The notes: generated from the sequence alone by a model not told the origin. A DNA stretch of 64,000 bases from Chlorobiaceae bacterium (GCA_013334865.1 JAAXWS010000003.1:104477-168476); one strand, 5' to 3'; numbered from the stretch's first letter, positions 1-9,688 are shown. Program-made: numbers and translations.

Positions 1-117
1 ACCATCCCCGGATTCACCGACGTCAGCATGTACCCCATGATGATGGCCGCCACGGGCATCGACTTCCCCGAGCTTGTCAGGAAGCTCATCCTTCTGGCCC
101 TCGACAGGAAACCCTGA
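1..117 (+). CDS. ddl: D-alanine--D-alanine ligase, C-terminal end (partial)
   Basis: Only the last 38 codons and the TGA stop are in the window; the gene begins upstream of base 1. The visible peptide starts [14 protein letters not shown] and continues into GIDFPELV. This matches the conserved C-terminal end of D-Ala-D-Ala ligases, where (E)xNTxPGxT...S(L/M)xP carries a metal and D-Ala2 binding asparagine just upstream. The enzyme makes the D-Ala-D-Ala dipeptide for peptidoglycan in the cytoplasm. The TPR gene follows 18 nt later, probably in the same transcript. The assignment rests on this short but characteristic tail. Confidence 0.8.
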   Translation, partial: TIPGFTDVSMYPMMMAATGIDFPELVRKLILLALDRKP

Positions 118-135
118 AAGGACCGGTAAGCCACT

Positions 136-711
136 ATGAGTATCGAACCGCACCTCATCTTCGCCGACGTTTCGCTGGACATCTCCCGCGGGGAGTTCCA
201 GTCGGCCCTGGACAAGCTCTCGGAAGCGGGCCGCAAGCTGCCGGATTCCTACCTCATGCACCTGCTCGAGGCGAGGGCATGGCAGGGGCTCGGCAGACAT
301 GGCGAGGCCGTGAGCAACCTCAGGCAGTGCTGCCGGATCGCGCCTTCCAACCAGGTTGCGTGGCAGGAGCTGGTCGAAGCCACCGTACGGCATGCCCAGC
401 AGGGGCTGGAGGCTCCCGAACCGGCATTCGACCCGGTGGCGGAAGAGTTCGAACGCCTGTCCATCGCGCTCTCCGGGTTCCAGGCGCCCCGCGCTTCGGA
501 GTCTTCGGATCCGACCCCGATCGCCGAACAGAAGCAGCCCTTTCCTGACGACGCATCCATCGCCGTGCCGACCGAATCCCTTGCCAACCTCTTCATCTCC
601 CAGGGCGCCTACAAAAAGGCCATCCGCGTCTACACCTCCCTCATCCAGCTCAAGCCGTCGAAGGCGGACGAGTACCGCCTGCATATCGACCGCCTGCTCG
701 AAAAGCTGTAA
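136..711 (+). CDS. TPR-repeat protein
   Basis: A 191-residue protein with TPR-like helical pairs near residues 10-75 (LMHLLEARAWQGLGRHGEAV pattern) and again near 145-190 (LANLFISQGAYKKAIRVY...). A Pro/Glu-rich linker separates them. No signal peptide or membrane segment is seen, so it is probably a cytoplasmic protein-interaction module. It follows ddl by 18 nt. The last TPR resembles those of small conserved Chlorobi proteins of unknown role. The specific partner cannot be read from the sequence. Confidence 0.75.
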   Translation: MSIEPHLIFADVSLDISRGEFQSALDKLSEAGRKLPDSYLMHLLEARAWQGLGRHGEAVSNLRQCCRIAPSNQVAWQELVEATVRHAQQGLEAPEPAFDPVAEEFERLSIALSGFQAPRASESSDPTPIAEQKQPFPDDASIAVPTESLANLFISQGAYKKAIRVYTSLIQLKPSKADEYRLHIDRLLEKL

Positions 712-920
712 GGAGATAAATATGGACAGCAGGGACGGGAGTACGGAACAAATTGCCGGCGTCTCCGATTCCCCTGTCTGTCACATTGTCCGTACCATCT
801 ACCATATCCATAATTTCTTCGTCCATTTCTCCCGAGTGCCAGCCGCTCTCCGACAGTTGGCCGTATGTTGCGTATATTGAGCCACATGAACACCTCGTTG
901 CCGACCAAAAGCATCAACCC

Positions 921-2339
921 ATGCCATCGACCGTAACGAAAGCTCTCGTCATCATCGTCACCCTGCTCCTGGCAGCGTTGCATGACGGGACCGCGGAACC
1001 CGCTCCCCGAAAGCTATCCCTGAAGGAGTGCATTTCGATCGCCCTGGAGAACGCCACGTCGGTCAAAAAGGCGGGGAACAACCTGAAACTCGAAGGGGCC
1101 GATGTCCTGAAAAGCTACGGCAGCTTCCTCCCGAAGCTCACGGCTACCGGAAGCTACGTGCCCCGCTCGGTATCGCAGACCTACAACGCAGCCACCCTCA
1201 GCTCCACACCGGGCAACAAGGTAAAGACAGAAAGCAGCTCGGCGGGCCTCGGCCTTACCGCTTCGCTCAACCTGTTCAACGGCCTGTCGGACTATGCCTC
1301 CCTGCAGTCGGCGCTCGACCTTGAGGGAGCGGCGGGCTTCTCGCTGAGGCGCGCGAAGGAGAGCGTCGTGTTCGACGTGACGCAGCACTATTACCAGGCG
1401 CTGCTCGACCAGGAGCTGCTCGCCATCGCCAGGGAGAACCTCCAGTCGTCCAGCGACCTCCTGACCCTTACCGACCGGCAGTACCGGATCGGCATCAAGT
1501 CGCTCACCGACCTCTACCAGCAGCAGGCCGAAGTGGCAGGTAACAGCCTTACTGCCATCAAGGCCGAAAACCAGTCGAGGAAGAGCCGGCTCGAACTGCT
1601 CCGTCGCCTGCGGCTCGACCCGCTCACTGAAATCACGCTCGAACCGGTCGACACCGCCAGCGCGGAGTCCCTCTCCCCCGCCGTCGACATCCCCGGACTT
1701 GCTGCCGAGAGCCTGAAGAACCGTGCCGACCTCGAAGCCGGACGGCTCCAGGCCGACGCGGCACGCTGGCAGGTCAGGAGCGCCGCAGGTTCGCGGCTCC
1801 CGAAGCTCGACCTGGTTGCATCTGGAAACTCGAACGGCATCGACCGTATCAGCTACAACGGCATCGACCAGAGCTATCTGCTCCCCCCGCTCGGCACCCA
1901 GCTTTCCAACGGCATCGGCTACTCGGTCTCCCTGAACCTCAGCTGGGCGATCTTCGACGGATTCCAGAGCAGGTATGCCGTCCAGACGGCAAAAACCAGC
2001 TGGCTCAACCGTCGGCTCGACTACGAGGAGCTCAGGGACGGCATCGTGCTGGACCTCCAGCAGGCGGCGGGCGACTATCGCGCGGCCTTCACCCAGATAT
2101 CCGCGTCGAAAGCGAGCCTCCTTGCCGCCACCTCGGCATTCAACGCCGTGCAGCGGAAATACGAGCTTGGCGCCTCGGGCTTCGTCGAACTGAGCAACGC
2201 ACGGGCGACACTGTTCAATGCCAAGTCGAACATGACGCAGGCAACCTACAACCTCGCCCTGCAGAAGGCGCTGCTCGATTACACCTCCGGAAGGAGCGAC
2301 ATCGTCCAGCATGACAACGCATCACCATCGACCCCATGA
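921..2339 (+). CDS. TolC-family outer-membrane efflux protein
   Basis: Outer-membrane channel of a tripartite efflux pump. I start at ATG 921 because it gives a normal signal peptide (KALVIIVTLLLAAL, then cleavage near HDGTAEPAP) and a 472-residue protein of TolC size. An in-frame ATG further upstream (753) would add a non-secretory extension. The mature protein begins with LSLKECISIALENA, the standard OEP opening, and two OEP halves follow (about 40-230 and 250-460). A CGTATATT element lies 42 nt before the ATG. The stop overlaps the MacA-like gene by 4 nt (ATGA), so the two are translationally coupled. The exported substrate is unknown. Confidence 0.88.
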   Translation: MPSTVTKALVIIVTLLLAALHDGTAEPAPRKLSLKECISIALENATSVKKAGNNLKLEGADVLKSYGSFLPKLTATGSYVPRSVSQTYNAATLSSTPGNKVKTESSSAGLGLTASLNLFNGLSDYASLQSALDLEGAAGFSLRRAKESVVFDVTQHYYQALLDQELLAIARENLQSSSDLLTLTDRQYRIGIKSLTDLYQQQAEVAGNSLTAIKAENQSRKSRLELLRRLRLDPLTEITLEPVDTASAESLSPAVDIPGLAAESLKNRADLEAGRLQADAARWQVRSAAGSRLPKLDLVASGNSNGIDRISYNGIDQSYLLPPLGTQLSNGIGYSVSLNLSWAIFDGFQSRYAVQTAKTSWLNRRLDYEELRDGIVLDLQQAAGDYRAAFTQISASKASLLAATSAFNAVQRKYELGASGFVELSNARATLFNAKSNMTQATYNLALQKALLDYTSGRSDIVQHDNASPSTP

Positions 2340-3607
2340 ACAATCAGAAGCGACCCGGCAGACGCACCACCATCATCGCCATCTCCGGCGCAACCATCCT
2401 GCTCCTGGGCGCCCTGGCGCTCTGGATGAAGCTCCGGGAAAAACCGGTCGAAATCACGACCGAAAAGGTGTCCCGCAAGGAGGTGGTGCATGTCGTGACC
2501 GCCACCGGCAAGATCCAGCCCGAAGTCGAGGTGGCCATGTCACCCGACGTGTCGGGCGAAATCATCGCCCTGCCGGTCAGGGAGGGGCAGGCGGTGAATT
2601 CCGGCGACCTGCTCTTCCGCATCCAGCCGGACATCTACGAGAACCAGGTCGAACAGAGCCGCGCCCAGATGAACCTCTCGAAGGCCCAGAGCCTCGATTC
2701 GAAGGCGCGAATGCTCAAATCGCAGGACGATTTCCGCAAGGCAGGGCTGCTCTACAGGGAGCACCTGATCTCGCAGACCGAGTGGCTCACCGCCAAGACA
2801 AACGCCGAATCGGCTCAGGCGGCCTACGAAGCATCCCGGTTCGGGATCGAACAGAACCGCAGCCTGCTGAGCCAGAACGAGGAGCGCTTGAAGAAGACCG
2901 TCGTCAGGGCGCCGATGAGCGGCACGATCACGCTGCTCAAAAGCAAGCTCGGCGAGCGGGTCGTCGGCACCGGGCAGTTCCCGGGCACCGAGGTGCTCCG
3001 GATCGCCAACCTCGACAGCATGCGGGTCGAGGTGGAGGTCAACGAGAACGACATCGTCAACGTGAGGGTCGGCAACCCGGTGACGGTCACGGTCGACGCC
3101 TTCGGCGACCGGAAGTTCACCGGCATCGTCCGGGAAATCTCGAACTCGGCCATCACCAAGGCCGCCGGCACCCAGGAGGAGGTGACCAACTTCCTGGTCA
3201 AGATCCGGGTGCTGAACCACCAGCGCCTGCTCAAGCCCGGCATGAGCGCCACGGCCGACATCGAAACCCTCCGGGTTCCGAACGCGCTCGTGGTGCCCAT
3301 CCAGAGCGTGACGATCCGCGAGGAGGGCGGCAAGGCGGCCGTGCAGAATAAACCGGAGCAGGCCGAAGAGAAGGTCGTACAGGCCGAGGCGACCGGCAGG
3401 CGCAACACCGAAGGCACCGAGGGGGTTTTCGTGGTGACGGGCGGGCTGGCGCGATTCAGGAAGGTCGCCACCGGCACCACCGACAACACCCACATCATCG
3501 TGCTTTCGGGGCTGAAGGAGGGCGAGACGGTGGTGTCTGGCAGCTTCGGCGCCATCACCCGAGAACTCCGTGACGGCAGCAGGATCAGGCTCCAGGAGAA
3601 GCGATGA
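2336..3607 (+). CDS. MacA-like periplasmic adaptor (HlyD/RND-MFP family)
   Basis: Periplasmic membrane-fusion protein linking the inner-membrane ABC transporter to the TolC channel. The N-terminus is KR-rich with a transmembrane anchor at about residues 12-31. A barrel-sandwich (lipoyl-like) half follows around [14 protein letters not shown], then a coiled-coil hairpin (about 95-190), then the second lipoyl half with the [10 protein letters not shown] motif. The C-terminal part has the beta-barrel and membrane-proximal domains. Length (423) is typical of MacA-type adaptors. It sits between tolC-like and ATPase genes with 4-nt overlaps on both sides, which fixes both ends. Confidence 0.9.
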   Translation: MNNQKRPGRRTTIIAISGATILLLGALALWMKLREKPVEITTEKVSRKEVVHVVTATGKIQPEVEVAMSPDVSGEIIALPVREGQAVNSGDLLFRIQPDIYENQVEQSRAQMNLSKAQSLDSKARMLKSQDDFRKAGLLYREHLISQTEWLTAKTNAESAQAAYEASRFGIEQNRSLLSQNEERLKKTVVRAPMSGTITLLKSKLGERVVGTGQFPGTEVLRIANLDSMRVEVEVNENDIVNVRVGNPVTVTVDAFGDRKFTGIVREISNSAITKAAGTQEEVTNFLVKIRVLNHQRLLKPGMSATADIETLRVPNALVVPIQSVTIREEGGKAAVQNKPEQAEEKVVQAEATGRRNTEGTEGVFVVTGGLARFRKVATGTTDNTHIIVLSGLKEGETVVSGSFGAITRELRDGSRIRLQEKR

Positions 3608-4296
3608 ACCTCGGGCAGCCCATCATCGACATCAGGTCGCTCTGCAAGTACTACACCATGGGCGACCAGACGGTCAAGGCGCTGGACCGTATCGACCTGC
3701 GCTTCATGAAGAACGACTACGCGGCCATCATGGGTCCGTCGGGAAGCGGCAAGTCGACCCTGATGAACATCCTCGGCTGCCTCGACACCCCTACCTCCGG
3801 CAGCTACGTGCTGAACGGCCGCAACGTGGCCGAAATGGACGACGACGAACTGGCCAGGGTGCGCAACCGCGAGATCGGCTTCGTCTTCCAGACCTTCAAC
3901 CTCCTGCCGAGGCTCAACTGCCTGAAGAATGTCGAACTGCCACTGATCTATGCGGGCATCGACCCCGATGAACGCATGGAACGCTCGAGGGCCGCCCTTG
4001 AGCAGGTAGGCCTCGCCGACAGGATGGGCCACAAGCCGTCGGAACTCTCCGGCGGCCAGACCCAGCGGGTGGCCATCGCCCGCGCCCTGGTGAACCGGCC
4101 GTCGATCATCCTTGCCGACGAACCGACCGGCAACCTCGACACGGCGACCAGCCATGACATCATGGCCATGTTCGGCAAGCTCTGGGAGGCCGGCAACACG
4201 ATCATCCTCATCACCCACGAGGAGGACATCGCCCGCTTCACCCGCCGGACCATCCGGCTCCGCGACGGCAGGATCGAAAGCGATTCGGCGACATGA
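3604..4296 (+). CDS. MacB/LolD-type ABC transporter ATP-binding protein
   Basis: A 230-residue nucleotide-binding subunit. Walker A is GPSGSGKST (about residues 43-51), the Q-loop lies in [13 protein letters not shown], the signature is [15 protein letters not shown], and Walker B/D-loop is [13 protein letters not shown]. The H-loop is ILITHEE. The signature has GGQTQ where GGQQQ is usual, a conservative change. In MacB proper this domain is fused to the permease. Here the ATPase is a separate gene followed by two separate permease genes, all joined by 4-nt overlaps. It powers the pump encoded by this operon. Confidence 0.93.
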   Translation: MNLGQPIIDIRSLCKYYTMGDQTVKALDRIDLRFMKNDYAAIMGPSGSGKSTLMNILGCLDTPTSGSYVLNGRNVAEMDDDELARVRNREIGFVFQTFNLLPRLNCLKNVELPLIYAGIDPDERMERSRAALEQVGLADRMGHKPSELSGGQTQRVAIARALVNRPSIILADEPTGNLDTATSHDIMAMFGKLWEAGNTIILITHEEDIARFTRRTIRLRDGRIESDSAT

Positions 4297-5558
4297 AGGA
4301 GGGACTCCGGCAGTTCCGCTACGAGACGGCAGAAAGCCTGAACATCGCCGTCTACCAGATCAGGGCCAACAAGACCCGATCATTCCTCACGGCGCTCGGC
4401 GTGATCATCGGCATCGTGGCCATCACCATGATGGGCACGGCGATCAACGGCATCGACATCGGATTCGAAAAGAGCCTGGCCATGATCGGCTACGACGTGG
4501 TCTACGTCCAGAAGGCGTCATGGAGCACCATGGGCCAGTGGTGGAAATACCGCAACCGGCCGGACATCAAGACGGACTACGCCGTGCAGGTCAACCGTGC
4601 CATCGCTGAAAACCCCTCCTCCGAGCTTGTGGTGGCCGTGCCCCAGATGTCGACCTTCGTCGCCTCGGCACGCTACCGGGACCGGTTGCTGCAGCAGGTC
4701 TTTTCGATGGGAACCAACCAGGACTACCCGATGACCGCCTCGGGCGACCTCTCTGCCGGAAGGTTCTTCACCCCGCAGGAGTCGGCCGCAGGCGACATGG
4801 TGTGCGTGGTCGGGGACGACATCGCCTCGGGGCTCTTCCCCCACGAGCAGCCGATCGGCAAGGCGATCCGCCTGAAGAACAGCAGCGTCCGCGTCATCGG
4901 CACCTTCAGGAAGCAGGGCAAGTTCCTCGGCCTCTTCAGCTTCGACAACCAGGTCGTCATGCCGCTCGGCGCCTTCGAGAAGATCTACGGCAAGACCTCC
5001 TTCGTGAGCCTCAGGATCAGGATCAGGGACGAGAAGCGGGTAGTCCAGGCCAAGGAGGAGATCACCGGACTGATGCGAAGGCTCAGGAGGCTTGCCCCCG
5101 CCGAGGAGGAGGATTTCGCGGTCAACGAACAGCAGGCCTTCAAGAGCCAGCTCGACCCCATCAAGAACGGCATCGCCGCGGCAGGCATCTTCATCACCGG
5201 CATGTCGCTGTTCGTCGGGGCCATCGGCATCATGAACATCACCTTCGTCAGTGTCAAGGAGCGGACACGGGAGATCGGCCTGCGCAAGGCCCTCGGCGCC
5301 AGACGCCGGACCATCCTCCTGCAGTTCCTCATCGAATCGGTCATGATCTGCCTGATCGGCGGCCTCGTCGGGCTCTGCACCTCGGTATCGATCACCTTCG
5401 CCATCCGGTTCCTCCTGCCCGACTTCCCCGTCCGCTTCTCTCCGATGCTCGTGCTGGCGAGCCTTGCGGTTTCGGTGGCTACAGGGATCGTGTCCGGCCT
5501 CGCCCCCGCAGTGACCGCCTCGAAGCTCGACCCGGCAGACTCGCTCAGGTACGAATGA
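4293..5558 (+). CDS. MacB-type ABC transporter permease, first subunit
   Basis: A 421-residue permease. One N-terminal transmembrane helix ([20 protein letters not shown]) is followed by a large periplasmic MacB_PCD domain (about 60-270) and three C-terminal helices forming the FtsX domain. That domain carries the motif [24 protein letters not shown]. This is the non-ATPase half of MacB. It overlaps the ATPase gene before it and the second permease gene after it by 4 nt each. With two non-identical permeases, the transporter is probably a heterodimer. Confidence 0.9.
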   Translation: MKEGLRQFRYETAESLNIAVYQIRANKTRSFLTALGVIIGIVAITMMGTAINGIDIGFEKSLAMIGYDVVYVQKASWSTMGQWWKYRNRPDIKTDYAVQVNRAIAENPSSELVVAVPQMSTFVASARYRDRLLQQVFSMGTNQDYPMTASGDLSAGRFFTPQESAAGDMVCVVGDDIASGLFPHEQPIGKAIRLKNSSVRVIGTFRKQGKFLGLFSFDNQVVMPLGAFEKIYGKTSFVSLRIRIRDEKRVVQAKEEITGLMRRLRRLAPAEEEDFAVNEQQAFKSQLDPIKNGIAAAGIFITGMSLFVGAIGIMNITFVSVKERTREIGLRKALGARRRTILLQFLIESVMICLIGGLVGLCTSVSITFAIRFLLPDFPVRFSPMLVLASLAVSVATGIVSGLAPAVTASKLDPADSLRYE

Positions 5559-6808
5559 AGATGGAGACAAGGCAGATACGGGAAACGCTGGTGCAGGCAG
5601 CGACATCGCTTGCGGCCAACAAGCTGCGGTCGGCGCTGACCACGCTCGGCGTCGCCGTGGGGGTCTTTTCGATCATCGCCGTCATGACAGCACTCGACGC
5701 GGTCGAACGCTCGGTCGCCACGGGCCTGTCGAGCCTCGGCGCCAACACCTTCCAGATACAGAAGTACCCGGCGACGGTCTTCGGCGGAGGCCACCGTCGC
5801 GACCAGTACGCAAACCGGCAGGACATCACCTGGCAAGAGGCCATCCTGTTCCGCAAGTCCATGGGACCGAAAGCTGCGGCCATCGGGTTCGTCATCACCC
5901 GGCAGGCAAGCCAGGCGAGGCTCTCCAACCGGACGACGAACCCCGACGTGATCCTGACGGGGGGCGATGAGAACTTCGCGAAATCCAACGGTTTCGATCT
6001 CGTGTCCGGCAGGAACCTGAACAGCAACGACATCCTCCATGCCGGCGACACCGCAGTGCTCGGCAGCGAGGTGGCCGAATCGCTCTTCGGACCGGGGGAA
6101 AACCCGATCAACCGGCAGGTCAAGGTGGATGGCAAGGCCTATACGGTCGTCGGGGTCTTCAGCAAGAAGGGGGCCGCCTTCGGCCAGAGCCAGGACAATT
6201 TCGTGCTCATCCCCATCACCCGATTCCTCGGCCACGTCAATGAAAAAAGCAGCCTGTCGATCACGGTGGAAGCCCGCTCACAGAAGGAGTATCCAGGAAC
6301 CGTCGACCAGGCCATCGGGGCCATGCGGCTCGCCAGGGGGCTGACCGTGCGTGAGCCGAACGATTTCGAGATACGCACCAACGAATCCCTCGTCGAATCA
6401 TTCAGGGAGATCCAGAACACCATCGGCGTCGGGGCCTTCATCATCAGCTTCATGGCCCTGCTGACCGCCGGCGTGGGCATCATGAACATCATGCTGGTCA
6501 GCGTCACCGAGAGGACAAGGGAGATCGGCATCCGGATGTCGGTCGGAGCCCCCCGCCGGACGATCCTCCGCCAGTTCCTGCTCGAGGCCCTGCTGCTGTC
6601 CATCGGCGGCGGCATCCTGGGCATCGCGACGGGCGCGGGGGCGGGCAACCTGGTCGCCGTCAACTTCAACCTGCCGGTCATGTTCCCCTGGGGCTGGATG
6701 ATTGCCGCGATGCTGGTCTGTTCGGCCATCGGCATCTCCTTCGGCCTCTTCCCGGCATGGAAAGCGGCCAGCCTCGATCCCGTGGATGCACTCCGATCCA
6801 CGAAGTGA
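5555..6808 (+). CDS. MacB-type ABC transporter permease, second subunit
   Basis: A 417-residue permease with the same plan as its neighbour: N-terminal helix (ALTTLGVAVGVFSIIAVMTAL), periplasmic MacB_PCD domain, and an FtsX domain with TERTREIGIRMSVGAPRRTILRQF. I start at ATG 5555 because it overlaps the upstream stop as ATGA, like the other junctions of the operon. The frame stays open upstream, but that stretch is shadow of the first permease gene. ATG 5561 is the alternative start. It is the last gene of the five-gene efflux operon. Confidence 0.9.
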   Translation: MKMETRQIRETLVQAATSLAANKLRSALTTLGVAVGVFSIIAVMTALDAVERSVATGLSSLGANTFQIQKYPATVFGGGHRRDQYANRQDITWQEAILFRKSMGPKAAAIGFVITRQASQARLSNRTTNPDVILTGGDENFAKSNGFDLVSGRNLNSNDILHAGDTAVLGSEVAESLFGPGENPINRQVKVDGKAYTVVGVFSKKGAAFGQSQDNFVLIPITRFLGHVNEKSSLSITVEARSQKEYPGTVDQAIGAMRLARGLTVREPNDFEIRTNESLVESFREIQNTIGVGAFIISFMALLTAGVGIMNIMLVSVTERTREIGIRMSVGAPRRTILRQFLLEALLLSIGGGILGIATGAGAGNLVAVNFNLPVMFPWGWMIAAMLVCSAIGISFGLFPAWKAASLDPVDALRSTK

Positions 6809-7061
6809 GCCCGATCATACGCAGGTCAGGAACCGGGAAGCAGGCTGACGGTGAATTCCGAAAACCTCTGGAGCAGGCCGGGCAAAGGCAATTGACTTAC
6901 CTGCCGATGTCTTGCGCTCCGGATACGACTTCACGACAGCAAGAACCATTCATCGCGGGCCGGTGTTTATGAATTCCGTATGTTCAATCATAACCGTTCC
7001 ATCAGGACATATACACCAAACCAGGCCCCTCATCGGCGTGAACCATTAACCATCAACGGCA

Positions 7062-7766
7062 ATGAAAACAAACAAAAAACTGGTCAGGCCTGTCGCCCTC
7101 GGCCTCGTACTCACGACCGCCTCACTCTCCTGGGGATGCCAGTCAGAAATGACCGCCACAGAGGGCAGGGGCACCCGTGGAGCTGCCATAGGCGCCACAT
7201 CCGGAGCCATCATCGGCGGCATCATCGGCAGTTCTTCCGGCAATTTCGGCAAAGGCGCCCTGATCGGCGCAGTCATCGGCGGCGTTGCCGGCTCGGCGAT
7301 CGGCAACTACATGGACCGGCAGGCAGCAGACATTCGGCGTGAGGTCGAAGGAGCACAGGTCGAACGCGTCGGCGAGGGAATCCGTGTGGTTTTCGACACC
7401 GGCATCCTTTACTCCACCGGATCATCAACCCTGAACCCGGCCAGCCGGTACAACATCGAAAAGCTCTCGAGGATCATGAACAGGTACAACGACACCAACA
7501 TCGTGATCGAAGGACATACGGACAACATCGGAGGCGAAGCCTCCAACCAGATGCTGTCGGAGCGCAGGGCCGAGTCGGTCGCATCGCTTCTGCGCACCTA
7601 TGGCGTGTCCGGAAGACGGATGAGCACGGTAGGATATGGCCAGACACGCCCGGTCGCGACCAACGAAACCGAATACGGACGACGACAGAACCGCCGGGTC
7701 GAGGTGCTCATCTACGCCAGCAACGACCTCAAACGTAAAGCCGAAACCGGTGAACTCAGGATGTAA
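7062..7766 (+). CDS. OmpA-family lipoprotein with glycine-zipper
   Basis: A 234-residue outer-membrane/periplasmic protein. The N-terminus is a lipoprotein signal ending in a lipobox at LSWGC (Cys about residue 26). A glycine-zipper membrane-interacting segment follows (AAIGATSGAIIGGIIGSSSG... GAVIGGVAGSAIGNYM, about 45-85). The C-terminal OmpA/MotB peptidoglycan-binding domain (about 110-225) has the signature IEGHTDNIGGEASNQMLSERRAESV and the ending RRQNRRVEV. It is monocistronic, with a strong terminator just downstream. It probably tethers the outer membrane to peptidoglycan. Confidence 0.9.
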   Translation: MKTNKKLVRPVALGLVLTTASLSWGCQSEMTATEGRGTRGAAIGATSGAIIGGIIGSSSGNFGKGALIGAVIGGVAGSAIGNYMDRQAADIRREVEGAQVERVGEGIRVVFDTGILYSTGSSTLNPASRYNIEKLSRIMNRYNDTNIVIEGHTDNIGGEASNQMLSERRAESVASLLRTYGVSGRRMSTVGYGQTRPVATNETEYGRRQNRRVEVLIYASNDLKRKAETGELRM

Positions 7767-7794
7767 CGGACCCTTAAACACCGAATCGGATTCA

Positions 7795-7826
7795 GGTCCG
7801 TGCCGTCTCAGGCACGGACCTTTTCT
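7795..7826 (+). terminator. Rho-independent terminator after the OmpA-like gene
   Basis: Perfect 10-bp stem ggtccgtgcc / ggcacggacc (7795-7804 with 7811-7820), a 6-nt loop and then TTTTC. It lies 28 nt after the stop codon. Confidence 0.85.
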
Positions 7827-7985
7827 TGCTTGCCAGAGACGCTGAAACCCTTGTTCCCGAGTGGGAAAAATTGTTTACCTTCAGACGCCGGGACCCCGGA
7901 GCCGCGGCTTCGCCCATCACAACGCAAACCGGCAGGGGTTCCATGTTCAGTATCAATGATCCTGAAACCATACATCAGTAACGCC

Positions 7986-8378
7986 ATGCACTACCAGAAC
8001 CCGGAAGATGTCCTCTCGCGCTGGATATCGGGAATCTGCAACGGAGCCATCGACGACGTCGAAAACCTCTATGATGAACACGCTGTCCTCGTCCCGACCT
8101 TCTCCCCACACACCGTCAACACCACCCAGGGAATCCGCCAGTACTTCGAACAGCTTGCCACCAGGGACAACCTGCAGGTTCGCCTCTACGACAAGTCACT
8201 CAGGAAGCAGCCACTCGGCGGAAACGCCTACGTCCTCAGCGGAATCTACGCCTTCGAATTCGAGGTCGACCAGCTCCTGCTGACATTCCCCTCGAGATTC
8301 ACCTTCGCGGTCGACCTTTCGCTCGAAAAGCCGATCATCCACCACCACTCTTCACAGGTCCCGAGAAACCTCTCCTGA
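7986..8378 (+). CDS. SnoaL/NTF2-like fold protein
   Basis: A 130-residue protein starting MHYQNPEDVLSRWISGICNG. It has the layout of NTF2-like/CaMKII-association-type domains: an N-terminal helix, then D(V/I)ENLYDEHAVLVPTFSP, GIRQYFEQL, and long strands ending in FTFAVDLSLEKPIIHHHSSQVP. The terminal HHHSSxxP pattern recurs in the SgcJ/EcaC-like group. I chose ATG 7986 because the frame upstream runs back through the preceding terminator. These folds bind small ligands or act as subunit scaffolds; no function is assigned. Confidence 0.75.
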   Translation: MHYQNPEDVLSRWISGICNGAIDDVENLYDEHAVLVPTFSPHTVNTTQGIRQYFEQLATRDNLQVRLYDKSLRKQPLGGNAYVLSGIYAFEFEVDQLLLTFPSRFTFAVDLSLEKPIIHHHSSQVPRNLS

Positions 8379-8450
8379 ACCTCACGCTTGGCAGGGGGCT
8401 TTCAAGCAAGTCCCCTGCTACTCCCCCACTCAGCCCACTCGCACAAATCA

Positions 8451-8476
8451 CCTTATATGATTAATTTTATATAAGG
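8451..8476. promoter_or_regulatory. 8-bp inverted repeat, AT-rich
   Basis: CCTTATAT (8451-8458) and ATATAAGG (8469-8476) separated by 10 AT-rich bases. No U-tract follows on either strand, so an operator or structured leader fits better than a terminator. It lies about 130 nt before the methyltransferase ORF. Confidence 0.5.
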
Positions 8477-8527
8477 AAAGGCACAATCTCCCACAAACAG
8501 CGAGTCAGCAGCATGATGCGTTGGTGA

Positions 8528-8559
8528 TATCCTGCAAATGCGACTATATTTGCAGGATA
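8528..8559. promoter_or_regulatory. 12-bp perfect inverted repeat upstream of the methyltransferase
   Basis: TATCCTGCAAAT (8528-8539) and ATTTGCAGGATA (8548-8559) with an 8-nt spacer. Arm length and spacing suit a dimeric regulator binding site. It sits 49 nt upstream of the first possible start of the PhcB-like gene. Confidence 0.55.
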
Positions 8560-8608
8560 AAATGCCAACAGCAGGCATGAATTTCCGGAGCCCGGCTTCA
8601 AGTCAACT

Positions 8609-9676
8609 GTGCTTCCCCCACGAGCAAACAGTACAATGCCAAACCCAACCCCACGCAAAATGCCGGCAACAGCTGCGCCAGCACATTGCCCGTGCCCTAC
8701 GACAGGCGGCATCGCCCGGAAAAGAGATGAAGAGGGACCGTTTGGCCCGGACAAACAGAACACCCTCAAAACTCCCGGCACTGAAACGGCCTGGCTGGAT
8801 TTCATAACAAGAATGATCACACAATATGGCCCCGAGGCAGACGACCACCACAATCTTCGAATTGAAATCGAACGATTGGGGAAACTGCTGGGAGAACAAC
8901 CGGGGCATACGCGCTATCAGGAACTGATGGGCGTCATCGCACCAGCGTTGACACCTGAAACCATGCAGGGATTCGCTTACCACAAACCGCACGGGTATGC
9001 TGGCGATTACGAGATCATCGACAGAATCTATACCCTGCACACAACCGAAAATGAACGCCTGAAGAGATGGGACGAGTTCTTTCATGCCCAGGATGCCCCG
9101 CAGGCTGTCAGGAACAGAAAGTTTTTTTTCATCAACACCCTCAGCCAACTGTCCCGGGACAGAAAAAAACTTCGGGTACTTAACGTCGGAAGCGGCCCCG
9201 GAAGAGACATATTCGAATTTTTTGAAAACAACAGGGCGTCAGATATCCATTTCGACTGCATTGAATTTGACAGGAATGCGATCGCCTATGCCTCCGGACT
9301 GTGCGAAAGGCATCTTGACAAGATCAGTTTCATCAATGCAAACGTTTTCAAGTTTTCGACAGCCGAGAAATACGACCTCGTCTGGTCCGCAGGACTCTTT
9401 GACTATCTGAACGACCGGCGATTCGTATTTCTGCTGAATAAACTCTATTCGTACCTCAAGCCTCGCGGGGTGCTTTATGTCGGCAACTTTTCCGATCTGA
9501 ACCCGACAAGGAAGTACATGGAGTTATTCGGAAACTGGCACCTTTTACACAGGAACAAGCAGGATCTTATTGCGCTCGCCTTGCAGATCGGGATCGAGCA
9601 TTCCAAAATCGACGTCTCAAGTGAACCGCTTGGCATCAACCTGTTCCTCAAGCTTGTCAAATCCGATTTGCCTTAA
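8609..9676 (+). CDS. PhcB-like SAM-dependent methyltransferase (putative autoinducer synthase)
   Basis: Class I SAM methyltransferase of up to 355 residues. Motif I is VLNVGSGPGRDIFEF (about 190-204), the acidic loop is DCIEFDRNAI and motif IV is YDLVWSAGLFDYL. Upstream is HKPHGYAGDYEIIDRIY followed by QAVRNRKFFF. This GY(A/P)GDY...IY...AVRNR block is typical of proteins annotated as 3-hydroxypalmitate methyl ester biosynthesis (PhcB) relatives. PhcB in Ralstonia methylates a 3-hydroxy fatty acid to make a quorum signal. The CqsS/PhcS-like sensor gene follows by 12 nt. The first ~60 residues are low-complexity; ATG 8813 is a plausible later start. The substrate is inferred only. Confidence 0.72.
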   Translation: MLPPRANSTMPNPTPRKMPATAAPAHCPCPTTGGIARKRDEEGPFGPDKQNTLKTPGTETAWLDFITRMITQYGPEADDHHNLRIEIERLGKLLGEQPGHTRYQELMGVIAPALTPETMQGFAYHKPHGYAGDYEIIDRIYTLHTTENERLKRWDEFFHAQDAPQAVRNRKFFFINTLSQLSRDRKKLRVLNVGSGPGRDIFEFFENNRASDIHFDCIEFDRNAIAYASGLCERHLDKISFINANVFKFSTAEKYDLVWSAGLFDYLNDRRFVFLLNKLYSYLKPRGVLYVGNFSDLNPTRKYMELFGNWHLLHRNKQDLIALALQIGIEHSKIDVSSEPLGINLFLKLVKSDLP

Positions 9677-9688
9677 ACCAATTGAGAT

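Larger units (their letters stand above)
8379..8608. other. 230-nt intergenic region with two inverted repeats
   Basis: No convincing gene in either strand. It holds the dyads at 8451-8476 and 8528-8559 upstream of the methyltransferase gene. Base composition drops here relative to the flanks, marking the left edge of an AT-richer stretch that extends through the methyltransferase gene. Confidence 0.6.

Noticed and set aside
753..920. N-terminal extension of the TolC-like protein
   Set aside because: The extra 56 residues are not a secretion signal, and the CGTATATT element lies inside it; ATG 921 gives a normal signal peptide.
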